Source: Streptomyces violaceoruber (lineage in GTDB: Bacteria; Actinomycetota; Actinomycetes; Streptomycetales; Streptomycetaceae). From it: 64,000 nucleotides of DNA. Every line of letters starts with the position of its first letter. Positions within the stretch are counted from its first letter, which is position 1. The notes beneath the pieces are model-generated. The model saw only the letters and a list, made by a program, of their open reading frames with translations, had not been told where the DNA came from and did not search any database. The translations under genes and the position numbers were made by a program. Positions 1-8,296 of the stretch are shown here, in pieces. The stretch is taken from contig JODI01000001.1 of the NCBI GenBank assembly GCA_000720805.1, positions 1-64,000 of the forward strand. The letters run 5' to 3'.

Positions 1-97
1 CTTCGTGATGCTCAACGCCCTGCGGGAGACGCACGCCGCCGAGGCCGCCATCACGCTCGCCGTCGGCACGCTGCGCACCGCGCTGCACGCCGGCTGA
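1..97 (+). CDS. C-terminal end of an unidentified protein (partial)
   Basis: Reading from base 2, an open frame gives about 31 residues ending in TGA at 95-97, with an Ala/Leu-rich helical tail ending LRTALHAG. It runs toward the glucarate dehydratase gene (convergent, 44-base gap). The tail could be the last helix of a sugar-acid regulator or transporter, but that is only a guess from position; the family cannot be named from so little sequence. Confidence 0.45.
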   Translation, partial: FVMLNALRETHAAEAAITLAVGTLRTALHAG

Positions 98-141
98 GAC
101 GCCGGCGCGCCCTCCGCCTCACCGAGGCCCGGCCGGCCCCC

Positions 142-1401
142 TCACCAACGAGGCAGCCTGAGCTCGTACTCCGGCTGTACCCGCCGCATGTACCCCGTGT
201 CGTCCCGCGACCGTACACCGGAGCCCACATACCGCCGGTGCAGCCGGTCGAGGGCGTCGTGATCGAGTTCCACGCCGAGACCGGGGCCGGTGGGGACCTT
301 GACCTCGCCGTCGCGGATCTCCAGAACCCCTGGGACGATCACGTCGTCCGCCGAGTTCCACGGGTAGTGCGTGTCGCAGGAGTGGTCGAGGTTCGGGATG
401 GCCGCGGCCACGTGGGTCATGGCGGCCAGGCTGATCCCGAGGTGCGAGTTGGAGTGCATGGACAGCGCCAGACCGAACGCCTCGCAGACGGCGGCCAGTT
501 CCCGGGTGCGGCGCAGCCCGCCCCAGTAGTGGTGGTCGGTGAGCAGGACCTGGATCGCGTTCTGCTCGATCGCCGGCTTCAGGTGTTCCCACGAGATCAC
601 GCACATGTTGGTCGCGAGCGGCAAAGGCGAGTCCTTCGCCACCTCCGCCATCCCGGGGATGCCTCCGGTCGGGTCCTCCAAGTACTCCAGTACGCCGTCG
701 AGTTCGCGGGCGACGTACTTCGAGGTCTCTGCCGTCCAGGCCGTGTTGGGGTCGAGGCGCAGCGGCTGCCCGGGGAAGGCCTCCGCCAGCGCCCTGATCG
801 CGGCGATCTCCTCGTTGGGCGGGAAGACACCGCCCTTGAGCTTGAACGAGCTGAAGCCATAGCGCTGTTGCATCAGCCGGGCCTGCTCGACGATCCCGGC
901 CGGGTCCAGGGCCGCCCCCCAGTCGTCGCCGATGGCCGCGCGGCCGTCGAGGGCCGGGTGCTCGGCCCACTTGTAGAAGAGGTACGCGGCGAACGGCACG
1001 GAGTCGCGGACCGTGCCCCCCAGCAGGTCGCTGACCGGCCGCCCGAGCAGCTTGCCCTGCGCGTCCAGGCAGGCCACTTCGATCGCCGAGGTGGTCCAGC
1101 CGCGTTCGTGGGAACTGGGCACGGTCGGCAGCAGGGCCGCGTCGATCGCGGCCGCCACGGCCGTGGTGTCGAAGACGTCCATGCCGACGACCACCTTCGC
1201 CGCCGCCTGAAGTCGCTCCAGCCGGTCGGTGCCGCCCGGTGACTCGCCGAGGCCCACCGTGCCGTCCTCCAGGACGAGTTGGAGGATCACGCGCAGGGCG
1301 AGGGGTTCGTGGACGCCGTTGGAGTTGAGCAGCGGCGGATCGCCGAAGGCGATCGGGGTGACGATGAGCTCGCGGATCCTCGTGCCGGCTGTGGTGCTCA
1401 C
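142..1401 (-). CDS. gudD: glucarate dehydratase (enolase superfamily)
   Basis: 419 residues, the usual length for GlucD-type dehydratases. It removes water from D-glucarate to give 5-dehydro-4-deoxy-D-glucarate in the cytoplasm. The N-terminal capping segment has the family signature DPPLLNSNGVHE (about 21-32). The barrel carries the K-x-K acid/base pair (K187, K189), the metal/substrate residues D217 and N219 in LDPNTAWT, E242 in LEDP, and H290/H291 in TDHHYWGG. The start ATG overlaps the stop of the upstream dehydratase by 4 bases (ATGA), so the two are translationally coupled. It is the last gene of the operon. Galactarate as an alternative substrate cannot be excluded from sequence. Confidence 0.93.
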   Translation of the reverse strand: MSTTAGTRIRELIVTPIAFGDPPLLNSNGVHEPLALRVILQLVLEDGTVGLGESPGGTDRLERLQAAAKVVVGMDVFDTTAVAAAIDAALLPTVPSSHERGWTTSAIEVACLDAQGKLLGRPVSDLLGGTVRDSVPFAAYLFYKWAEHPALDGRAAIGDDWGAALDPAGIVEQARLMQQRYGFSSFKLKGGVFPPNEEIAAIRALAEAFPGQPLRLDPNTAWTAETSKYVARELDGVLEYLEDPTGGIPGMAEVAKDSPLPLATNMCVISWEHLKPAIEQNAIQVLLTDHHYWGGLRRTRELAAVCEAFGLALSMHSNSHLGISLAAMTHVAAAIPNLDHSCDTHYPWNSADDVIVPGVLEIRDGEVKVPTGPGLGVELDHDALDRLHRRYVGSGVRSRDDTGYMRRVQPEYELRLPRW

Positions 1402-2306
1402 GCGCCGATCACCTCCAGACCGTGGTCGAGGAGTTTCGCGAGCCGGGCGACGTGCTCCGGTGTCGGGTCCAGCAGGGGTGCCCGTACGCCGCCCACGTCC
1501 AGTCCGCGCAGAGTCACCCCCGCCTTGACCAGGGCCACGGCGTATCCCGGGACCTCGTCGCGGAGGGCGACGAGAGGACCGTAGAACTCGTCGAGCAGCG
1601 TGGCCAGGAGCGCCTCGTCGTTCTCGGCGAGTGCCCGGTGGAAGGCCAGGGCGATCTCCGGGGCGAAGGCGAAGACCGCCGAGGAGTACAGGCCTACACC
1701 GATGCCGCGGTAGGCGGGCGCGGTCATCTCGGCGGTGGGCAGGCCGTTGAAGAACTGGAAGTTCTCCGCGCCCGGCACGGCCCGTACCGCCCGCACGATG
1801 CGGTGCATCCGCTCGATGTCGCCGATGCCGTCCTTCAGGCCGACGACGTGCGGCAGGGCGGCGAGTTCGGCGGCGGTCGACTCGGTGAGCCGGGCGGTGC
1901 CGCGCTGGTAGAAGATCACGGGCAGGTCGGTGGCCGCGGTGATCTCCTCGACGTACCGCACCAGACCCCGCTGCGGGGCGGTCACCAGGTACGGCGGCAG
2001 CAGCAGGATGCCGTCGGCGCCGGCGCGTTCGATGCGGGCGGCCTGGTCGCGGGCGACCGGGACGGGGCCGCCGGCCGCCGCCAGGACGGGCACGCGTGCG
2101 GCGGTCGTCTCGACGGCGACACGGGTGGCCCGTTCGATCTCCTCGGGTGCCAGGGCGTGGAACTCGCCGGTCCCGCAGGCGACGAACACGCCGCCCGCGC
2201 CGGCGGCGACACCGGCCTCGATGTGCCGGCCGAGCCGTTCCTCGTCCAGCGAACCGTCCGCGCCGAACGGCGTGACCGGGAAGAACAGCACTCCTTGGAA
2301 CTTCAT
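1398..2306 (-). CDS. 5-dehydro-4-deoxyglucarate dehydratase
   Basis: 302 residues of the DHDPS/NAL class I aldolase family. It converts 5-dehydro-4-deoxyglucarate to 2-oxoglutarate semialdehyde, water and CO2, the step after glucarate dehydratase. Visible features are the GTGEF phosphate/carboxylate loop (about 45-49), the catalytic Tyr133 in IFYQRG and the Schiff-base Lys158 in VGLKDG. The ATG at 2306 is preceded by a GAGGGAG ribosome site five bases away; an in-frame start further upstream (2348) would run into the permease. Semialdehyde dehydrogenase, the next enzyme, is not in the window. Confidence 0.92.
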   Translation of the reverse strand: MKFQGVLFFPVTPFGADGSLDEERLGRHIEAGVAAGAGGVFVACGTGEFHALAPEEIERATRVAVETTAARVPVLAAAGGPVPVARDQAARIERAGADGILLLPPYLVTAPQRGLVRYVEEITAATDLPVIFYQRGTARLTESTAAELAALPHVVGLKDGIGDIERMHRIVRAVRAVPGAENFQFFNGLPTAEMTAPAYRGIGVGLYSSAVFAFAPEIALAFHRALAENDEALLATLLDEFYGPLVALRDEVPGYAVALVKAGVTLRGLDVGGVRAPLLDPTPEHVARLAKLLDHGLEVIGA

Positions 2307-2331
2307 GTCTCCCTCAAGGTGGGGGTCGGGA

Positions 2332-3276
2332 TCAGCCCTTGGTGGCACCGGCGGCGATGCCGGTGACCAGCGAGCGCTGGAGCAGCAGGTAGACGATCAG
2401 ACTGGGGATCAGGGCGATGACCGCACCGGCCAGCACCACCCCGGAACCGACCTCGGGGTCGGTGCGCAGGATGGACAGGGCCACGGTGACCGTGTAGTCG
2501 GTGGGGTCCTTGGAGGCGATCAGGGGCAGCAGGTACTGGTCCCAGATCATGACGAAACCCAGCACGCCGGCCACGCCGAGGGCGGGCTTGCACAGCGGCA
2601 GGACGACCTGCCACAGCATCCGGAACTCGCCGACGCCGTCGAGGCGGGCGGCCTCCTCTATCTCGGTGGGGATGTCCTTCATGAACTCGGTCAGCAGCAT
2701 CACGGAGAAACCCCACGCACCGAGGGGCAGGATCACACCCCAGGCCGTGCCCTTCAGGTCCAGGCCCACCACCGGGACATGGCCGAGGACCAGGGACAGC
2801 GGGATGGCGATGACCTCCTCGGGAAGCATCATCGTCAGCATGAACAGCGTCAGGATCAGGGCCTGGCCGCGGAACCTGTGCCGGGCCAGCGCGTACGCGG
2901 CGAGCACCGACACCGCGAGTTGGAGCAGCAGCGCGCCGCCCGCGATGACGAGGGAGTTGGTGAAGTAGTCCCAGATCCCGCGCTCGCCGGCCACCTCGAA
3001 GTTCTGCAGTGTGCTGTCGTGCGGCAGGAAGGACAGGGACGAGCCGCTGGCGTGTGCGGTGAAGGCGCCGGAGAGGATCGTCAGGAACGGCGCCGCGAAG
3101 ACGCCCAGGGCTGTCGCGCAGAGCAGGATCCTCAGCGCCCAGGAGACACCCGGCCGGTCGCTCCAGCCGAGGGCGGTGTCGAAGCGGGCGGGGGTGGCGC
3201 GCCGGGACGCGGCGGCCTTGCCGGTCGCGGCGGACGGCGCCGGGGTACGGACGGGCTCGATGGCGGGTGCGCTCAT
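2332..3276 (-). CDS. sugar ABC transporter permease, MalG type
   Basis: 314 residues, an integral membrane subunit of a carbohydrate importer. It has a cytoplasmic Ala/Pro-rich N-terminus, a first membrane segment at about 48-68, a large external loop, then five more hydrophobic segments. The EAA loop that contacts the ATPase reads EIEEAARLDGVGEFRMLWQVVLP. Its ATG overlaps the stop of the upstream permease (ATGA at 3273-3276). No ATPase gene is present, so the importer probably uses a shared MsiK-like ATPase encoded elsewhere, as is known for many Streptomyces sugar importers. Confidence 0.9.
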   Translation of the reverse strand: MSAPAIEPVRTPAPSAATGKAAASRRATPARFDTALGWSDRPGVSWALRILLCATALGVFAAPFLTILSGAFTAHASGSSLSFLPHDSTLQNFEVAGERGIWDYFTNSLVIAGGALLLQLAVSVLAAYALARHRFRGQALILTLFMLTMMLPEEVIAIPLSLVLGHVPVVGLDLKGTAWGVILPLGAWGFSVMLLTEFMKDIPTEIEEAARLDGVGEFRMLWQVVLPLCKPALGVAGVLGFVMIWDQYLLPLIASKDPTDYTVTVALSILRTDPEVGSGVVLAGAVIALIPSLIVYLLLQRSLVTGIAAGATKG

Positions 3277-4178
3277 CGGACGTCTCCCCTCTTGCGGAAG
3301 TAGTTGACCGTGACGGTCAGCAGCAGGGTCACGCAGAGCAGCACCACGGAGGCCGCGGAGGCGCCGCCGATGTCGTTGCGGGTGAAGCCGAGGGTGTAGG
3401 CGCGGGTCATCCACACCTCGGTGGACCCGGCCGGGCCGCCGCCGGTCAGGACGTACACCTCGGTGAAGACGCGCAGTCCGCGGATCGCGGCGAGGGTGAG
3501 GACGATGCCGAGGGCGGGGCGGATCGCGGGCAGCGTCACGTACCGCAGTCGCTGCCACAGGGAGACGCCGTCCATCGCGGCGGCCTCGTACAGGGTCCGG
3601 TCGACGCCCGCGAGACCCGCGAGGATGATCACCATGTTGTACGGCGCGATCATCCAGATGCTCATCACCATCGTCGCCCACAGGGCGGTGCCCGGGTTGT
3701 CGAGGTACTGCACGGGCCCGAGGCCGAGGAAGCTCAGGCCGTGGTTGATCAGGCCGTCGGAGGTCGGGTAGTACAGCAGCCGCCACATCTCGCCGACGAC
3801 GGCGGTCGCGGTGACGACCGGCAGGAAGACGGCCGTACGCATGATCTTCAGGGAGCGGGCCTGGCCTTCGAGGAGCAGCGCCAGCAGGAAGCCGACGACG
3901 ATCGCGCCCACCGACTGGCCGAAGCCGAGAAGGAGGGTGTGGCCGATCGCGTCCTGGAAGCGGTGGTCGGTCAGGACCCGGGTGTAGTTGTCCAGGCCGA
4001 CCCACTGGTCGCCGAGGAACGGCCGGACCTTGAAGAAGCTGAGCCAGATGCCCTTGCCCATGGGCAGGAACTTGAAGACGAGGGCGAGGAACAGGCCGGG
4101 GGCGAGGAACACCCACGGCAGCACCGCCCTCTTGCTGATGACTGCGCGCCGCCGGGGCGCCGTGACGGTAGCGGTCAT
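3273..4178 (-). CDS. sugar ABC transporter permease, MalF type
   Basis: 301 residues with about six membrane segments, the first being WVFLAPGLFLALVFKF (about 23-38). The EAA motif is LYEAAAMDGVSLWQRLRYVTLP. It pairs with the MalG-type permease downstream to form the channel. Translation is coupled on both sides by ATGA overlaps at 3273-3276 and 4175-4178. The context beside two glucarate catabolic enzymes suggests uptake of glucarate or of an oligomer releasing sugar acids; the substrate itself is an inference. Confidence 0.9.
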   Translation of the reverse strand: MTATVTAPRRRAVISKRAVLPWVFLAPGLFLALVFKFLPMGKGIWLSFFKVRPFLGDQWVGLDNYTRVLTDHRFQDAIGHTLLLGFGQSVGAIVVGFLLALLLEGQARSLKIMRTAVFLPVVTATAVVGEMWRLLYYPTSDGLINHGLSFLGLGPVQYLDNPGTALWATMVMSIWMIAPYNMVIILAGLAGVDRTLYEAAAMDGVSLWQRLRYVTLPAIRPALGIVLTLAAIRGLRVFTEVYVLTGGGPAGSTEVWMTRAYTLGFTRNDIGGASAASVVLLCVTLLLTVTVNYFRKRGDVR

Positions 4179-5509
4179 TTCAACAGGTCCTGGTCCTTGA
4201 GGTCACCGGCGAGAGTGTCGTTGAGTTCCTTGAGGCTCGAGCCGACGTCGCTGCCGCAGTACGTGAAGATCGCGTTGAGGCTGTCGGCGGTGTCCTGCTT
4301 GACCGGGGCGAAGTCCGGCGCGTTCGGGAACTGCTGGGAGCTGTCCTCGTACGCCTTCTGTACGACGCTCCAGCGGGCGTCGTGGCGCACCTCGGCGGCG
4401 TCCAGCGTGGTGTTGACGGGGATACGGACGACCGGCTGGTGGCCGTCGACGCTGGTCATGGCGATCCGCTGGCCCTCGGGGGAGACGAGGAAGGCGGCCA
4501 GCGCCTGCTCCTGCTTCGTCTTGCCGGTCTTCGCGCCGAAGTACACGTTCTCGCCGTCGGCCAGCACGTCGGAGCCGGCCGGGCCGGCCGGGGCGGGGAC
4601 GACCTCGTACGTCTTCTTGCCGGGCGTCGCGTCGAAGGTGGTGATGTTGTACGGGCCGGTGAGGTACATGCCGGCGTTGCCGTCCTGGAAGTTGGTGGCG
4701 TTGGCGGTGATGGCCGTGAGCGCGCCCGGCTGGACGACGTTCTTGGCGCCGCAGAAGAGGTTGTCCTTCATCCACGTGACGGTCTTCACGGCCGCCGGCG
4801 AGTCCATGACGGGGCGGTAGCCGCCGCTGCCGTCCGGCTCGATGATCTTCGCGCCGCCCTGCCAGAGGTAACTGGCGCCCCACCAGGCGGCGTAGCCGTT
4901 CTGGGCGCTGCCGGGGACGACCATGCCGTAGGTGTCGGCCTTGCCGTCGCCGTCCGGGTCCTTCGCGGCGAAGGCCTCGGCGACGGTGAGCATGTCCTGC
5001 CAGGTCGTGGGCGCCTGAAGACCGAGCTTTTTCAGCCAGTCCCTGCGGATCATCAGGGTCATGGCCTGGCGGGAGTACGGGATGCCGTAGTGCCTGCCGT
5101 CGAGGCCGACCGTGGACGACCAGCTCTTCGCGGTGATCTGGTCGCCGCCCGCGATCGACGCGGGATCGATGGGCTCGAGCAGGCCCTGGCTCTGGTAACT
5201 GCCCATCAGAGCCGTGTCGTTGATCATGACGTCCGGCAGGTCCTTGGTGGACGCGCGGCTCTGGAGCTGCTGGTCGAAGTTGACGACCGGCTGGTAGTCG
5301 ACCTTGATCCCGGTCTTCCTGGTGAAGGCGGCGAACACCCGGTCGTAGGTGGCGGCGGAGTCCGGATTGCTCCGGGTCCACACCTCCAGCGTGTTCGGGT
5401 CTCCGGCACCGGCACTGCCGGACCCCGAGCCACAGGCGGCCGTTGCGCACATCAATCCCGTGACGGTGGCCGCGGCAGCCAGGCGGCGACGTCGTCGGCG
5501 AGCGCCCAT
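4175..5509 (-). CDS. ABC transporter sugar-binding lipoprotein
   Basis: 444 residues, extracytoplasmic solute-binding protein family 1. The N-terminus is MGARRRRRRL, then a hydrophobic stretch, then the lipobox ATAAC with the lipidated Cys at about 26, followed by a Gly/Ser linker. The mature part has typical family features (NTLEVWTRSNPD, GIPYSRQAMTLMIRRDWLKKLGL). It captures the substrate outside the membrane and delivers it to the two permeases encoded next. The ATG at 5509 has GGAGAG five bases upstream. It is first in the operon, behind the promoter at 5564-5593. Confidence 0.92.
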   Translation of the reverse strand: MGARRRRRRLAAAATVTGLMCATAACGSGSGSAGAGDPNTLEVWTRSNPDSAATYDRVFAAFTRKTGIKVDYQPVVNFDQQLQSRASTKDLPDVMINDTALMGSYQSQGLLEPIDPASIAGGDQITAKSWSSTVGLDGRHYGIPYSRQAMTLMIRRDWLKKLGLQAPTTWQDMLTVAEAFAAKDPDGDGKADTYGMVVPGSAQNGYAAWWGASYLWQGGAKIIEPDGSGGYRPVMDSPAAVKTVTWMKDNLFCGAKNVVQPGALTAITANATNFQDGNAGMYLTGPYNITTFDATPGKKTYEVVPAPAGPAGSDVLADGENVYFGAKTGKTKQEQALAAFLVSPEGQRIAMTSVDGHQPVVRIPVNTTLDAAEVRHDARWSVVQKAYEDSSQQFPNAPDFAPVKQDTADSLNAIFTYCGSDVGSSLKELNDTLAGDLKDQDLLK

Positions 5510-5520
5510 GGGTACTCTCC

Positions 5521-5536
5521 GTTCACATTCATGAAC
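5521..5536 (-). promoter_or_regulatory. candidate operator of the sugar-acid operon
   Basis: GTTCA, six bases, then TGAAC form a 16-bp dyad in the 5' leader, 12-27 bases upstream of the lipoprotein start and downstream of the promoter. That is a position where a repressor would block elongation or initiation. The motif CATGAACTT that starts in its right half recurs upstream of the pectate lyase genes at 31138-31146. No regulator gene is encoded adjacent within the window. Confidence 0.4.
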
Positions 5537-5563
5537 TTACTTCACAAATCTAAATGATCGCCC

Positions 5564-5593
5564 AGGCTACGAATCGTTTCATCAGAATGTCAA
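5564..5593 (-). promoter_or_regulatory. promoter of the sugar-acid operon
   Basis: On the minus strand a consensus -35 TTGACA (5588-5593) is separated by 18 bases from TAGCCT (5564-5569), which fits the actinobacterial -10 TANNNT. It lies 55 bases upstream of the lipoprotein start codon. Confidence 0.6.
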
Positions 5594-5693
5594 GACATGG
5601 CTGAAACATTTCACCGGTGTCACACAAGAGGGAGAGCTTCCCTTGGGAAATGCGGCTTGTCCGTCGGCGGTCCCTGTGCCTACCGTCCGGATC

Positions 5694-6615
5694 ATGCTGC
5701 CTGTGGTGGAGACGGACGAGGAGTGGGACGCGGTCGTCCCCGACGAGAGGCTGATGCGGGCAGGAGCGGCGGACCTCTGCGTGCGGCTCGGACTGGCCGG
5801 GGAACCGCTGACCCGGTTCTCGGAGGGCTCGCAGCCCGTCTACGCGGTGGGCGACGACCTCGTCCTCAAACTGTTCCCCACCGCCGCGGCCCAGGACGGC
5901 GTGACCGAGGGCCGCGTACTCACCCACCTCGACGGGCGCCTGCCGGTGCCCACGCCGCGGGTGCGGGTCCGGCCCGTACGAGAACGGCTGGCAGTACGTC
6001 CTGATGTCCCGCCTGCACGGCGAGAACCTCGCCCACGCCTGGCGACGCCTGTCACGGGCCGACCACGAGCGACTCGTCACGGACATCGGCGGCGCCCTCG
6101 CCGTACTGCACTCCCTTGATTGCGCTCCCCTCACGGACGCCCTCGGGCCGGGGGACTGGGGCGCCTTCCTGGACCGGCGCCGCGCAGCCGCCGTGGAACA
6201 GCAACGCCGAAAAGGACTCCCGGCCCACTGGCTGGAGCAGATCCCCGACTTCCTCGCCTCGGTCACCCTGCCGCGCGACCCCCCGCCGTCCCTGCTGCAC
6301 ACCGAAGTCATGCGCCAGCACTTCTTCCTCGCACCGGACGGCCCTCGTCTGACCGGCATGTTCGACTTCGAGCCCGCCATGATCGGCGACCGTGCCTACG
6401 ACTTCGTCGGCGTCGGCCTGTTCGTCACCGGCGGCGACCCACACCTGATGGCCCGCCTCACCCAGGCGTACGGCCATGCCTTCCCGCCCGCCGACCTGCT
6501 CGCGTACACACTGCTGCACGTGTACAGCAACCTCACCTGGTACCTGCGCGAACTCCGGGCACCCGCCAAGGGTTCGCTTCCCGCACTCGCAGAGGCATGG
6601 TTCGCTACGGCATGA
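5694..6615 (+). pseudogene. aminoglycoside phosphotransferase-fold kinase, frameshifted
   Basis: Two overlapping frames together encode one APH/choline-kinase-fold protein of about 306 residues. The first frame (from ATG 5694) gives the N-lobe, including GSQPVYAVGDDLVLKLFP with the ATP-binding Lys. The second resumes at 5971 as GPYENGWQYVLMSRLHGE and continues to the stop at 6613-6615. The protein sequence fits if one base near 5970 is extra. The C-lobe has LLHTEVMRQHF in the place of the catalytic HGD loop and FDFEPAMIGDRAYD as the metal-binding loop. The downstream kinase start overlaps its stop (ATGA). Either a real mutation or a sequencing error is possible; homopolymer-free context slightly favours a real change. 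Confidence 0.7.
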
Positions 6616-7493
6616 CCCCTCGCACGATTCCCGACGGCGATGAGACTCCCGGTGCCGTCGCGGCCCGGCTCACCGGACGGCCGGTGACCGCTGAACGGTC
6701 ACTGTCCGGCGGACTCGCCGAAGTCACCCTCGACGACGGACGGTCGGTCGTCGTGAAACGGGGCCACCGCCCCGGCGCGGTGCGCGCGGAGGCGGCCGGG
6801 CTGCGCTGGCTGGCAGAGGCCGGAGCCGTCCGCGTGCCGACCGTGTACGGGGACGACCCGCACCACCTGGTGATCGACCGGGTCCCGCAGGGCCGGCCGA
6901 GCGCCGGCGCGGCGGTCCGGTTCGGCCGGGAGCTGGCCGCCCTGCACGCCTGCGGCGCACCCGCGTTCGGCGCCCCGCCGCCCGGCGGCCCGAGGGACGC
7001 GTACATCGGAGACGCCCCGATGCGCAACGTCGAGGGCACCGACTGGCCCGCCTGGTACGCCGAACACCGGGTGCTGCCCTACCTGCGCCGCGCGGTCGAC
7101 GACGGCACCGTGCGCCCCGCCGAAGCCGCCGTCGTCGAAGAAGTCTGCGTACGGCTGCCCGAGCTGGCGGGAGAGGCCGAACCGCCCGCCCGGCTGCACG
7201 GCGACCTGTGGAACGGCAACGTGCTCTGGGGCGACGACGACCGGGTCCGGCTGATCGACCCGGCCGCGCACGGCGGCCACCGCGAGACCGACCTCGCGAT
7301 GCTCCACCTCTTCGGCTGCCCCCACCTGGACCGGGTGCTGGAGGGCTACCGGCAGGCGGCACCGCTCGCCGCCGGCTGGCGCGACCGTATCGGCCTGCAC
7401 CAGCTCTTTCCGCTCCTCGTGCACGCCGTGCTCTTCGGCCGCGGTTACGCGGAACAAGCCCTCGCGGAGGCACGAGCGGCCCTGGCGCGCTGA
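6612..7493 (+). CDS. fructosamine kinase family protein
   Basis: 293 residues of the fructosamine/ketosamine-3-kinase family, which phosphorylates sugars attached to amines (deglycation) in the cytoplasm. The N-lobe has SGGLAEVTL and VVVKRG with the ATP-binding Lys. The catalytic loop is HGDLWNGN (196-203) and the metal-binding loop is LIDPAAHGGHRETDLAML (Asp216). The ATG at 6612 overlaps the stop of the frameshifted kinase gene, so the two form a coupled pair. An in-frame ATG at 6597 is possible but would lie within the upstream gene. Confidence 0.88.
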   Translation: MTPRTIPDGDETPGAVAARLTGRPVTAERSLSGGLAEVTLDDGRSVVVKRGHRPGAVRAEAAGLRWLAEAGAVRVPTVYGDDPHHLVIDRVPQGRPSAGAAVRFGRELAALHACGAPAFGAPPPGGPRDAYIGDAPMRNVEGTDWPAWYAEHRVLPYLRRAVDDGTVRPAEAAVVEEVCVRLPELAGEAEPPARLHGDLWNGNVLWGDDDRVRLIDPAAHGGHRETDLAMLHLFGCPHLDRVLEGYRQAAPLAAGWRDRIGLHQLFPLLVHAVLFGRGYAEQALAEARAALAR

Positions 7494-7582
7494 AGCGTCA
7501 CCGGCCCGTCCGGGGCCACTCAACGTCCCACGGCGTCACCGTCGCGCCGGTGTCCGCCGTCAGCTCGGTGAGGTGACGGACG

Positions 7583-7652
7583 GCGCCTGCACCTGAAGGG
7601 CAGTCTGCCCTCGACCCGGTTGTGCGACGGTCTGCCCTTCAGGTGCAGGCGC
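7583..7652. terminator. 21-bp perfect inverted repeat, likely bidirectional terminator
   Basis: Arms at 7583-7603 and 7632-7652 are perfectly complementary over 21 bp (left arm starting GCGCCTGCACCTGAAGGG) with a 28-base loop. It lies between two genes that converge, a natural place for a terminator of both. There is no U-tract, which is common in this kind of genome. Confidence 0.55.
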
Positions 7653-7696
7653 AGCCACTTGGCATCCCTTCAGGCACAGGCGCAGCCACTTGGCAT
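7635..7696. repeat. tandem duplication, 2 x 31 bp
   Basis: Units 7635-7665 and 7666-7696 are head-to-tail and differ at two adjacent bases (TG versus CA). The first unit includes the right arm of the inverted repeat, so the duplication copied one hairpin arm. Confidence 0.85.
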
Positions 7697-7845
7697 GCCA
7701 CCGGCCGCCCTCTCCGCGCCGGAACACCACGGCAGGTGTGCCGGACGACCAGCGGTTCCAGAAGGTGGCTCATCCCGGCATGATCGCAGGGCCGCGGGCG
7801 CCGGCGCAGGCAATTCCGTGCCAGGATCGGGGCCTTACGCCGACG

Positions 7846-8238
7846 TCAGGAGGACTGGGCGCGCTCGGCGTCCTTCTTCTCCTTGATGCGCGCCGCCTCC
7901 TTGCGGACGTCGGCCTGCGTGGCGCGCTCCTTCTCCAGCCACTCGGGCCCCTCCTCCTTGAGCGCGTCGATCTGCTCGGTGGTGAGCGGTTCGGTGACGC
8001 CGCCGCGCGCGAGTCCGGCGATGGAGACACCGAGCTTCGCCGCGACCACCGGGCGCGGGTGCGGTCCGGTGCGTCGCAACTCCCGCAGCCACTCGGGCGG
8101 GTTCGCCTGGAGCTCGTTCAGCTCGGCGCGGGTGACGACGCCCTCCTGGAACTCTGCGGGGGTGGCCGGGAGGTACACACCCAGCTTCTTCGCCGCGGTC
8201 GCGGGCTTCATCGTCTGGGTGGTCTGGTGCGACTTCAT
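7846..8238 (-). CDS. DUF5997 family protein
   Basis: 130 residues, soluble, beginning MKSHQTTQTMKPATAAKKLGV and ending in a charged helix (RKEAARIKEKKDAERAQ). The Streptomyces family recognised here (DUF5997) is of unknown function. The middle has short helix-turn-like pieces (AAKLGVSIAGLARGG) that resemble a small DNA-binding module, but this is not certain. The start ATG lies seven bases after TAGTCT, a good -10, so the mRNA may be leaderless. It is divergent from the LysR-type gene at 8297, and I recall this pairing as conserved in actinomycetes. Confidence 0.78.
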   Translation of the reverse strand: MKSHQTTQTMKPATAAKKLGVYLPATPAEFQEGVVTRAELNELQANPPEWLRELRRTGPHPRPVVAAKLGVSIAGLARGGVTEPLTTEQIDALKEEGPEWLEKERATQADVRKEAARIKEKKDAERAQSS

Positions 8239-8296
8239 GGTGTCCAGACTAACGACCGCGCACGAGCCCGCCGACCACGCCCGGTAGCCTGGCCAG

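Larger units (their letters stand above)
7494..7845. other. 352-bp intergenic region with repeats
   Basis: No credible gene was found between the convergent fructosamine kinase and DUF5997 genes. The stretch holds a long inverted repeat and an overlapping tandem duplication, listed separately. Confidence 0.6.

Noticed and set aside
2332..4116. An open frame of about 590 codons fusing the MalG-type permease with upstream sequence.
   Set aside because: The upstream part is the wrong frame of the MalF-type permease. The real start at 3276 overlaps the neighbour's stop by four bases.
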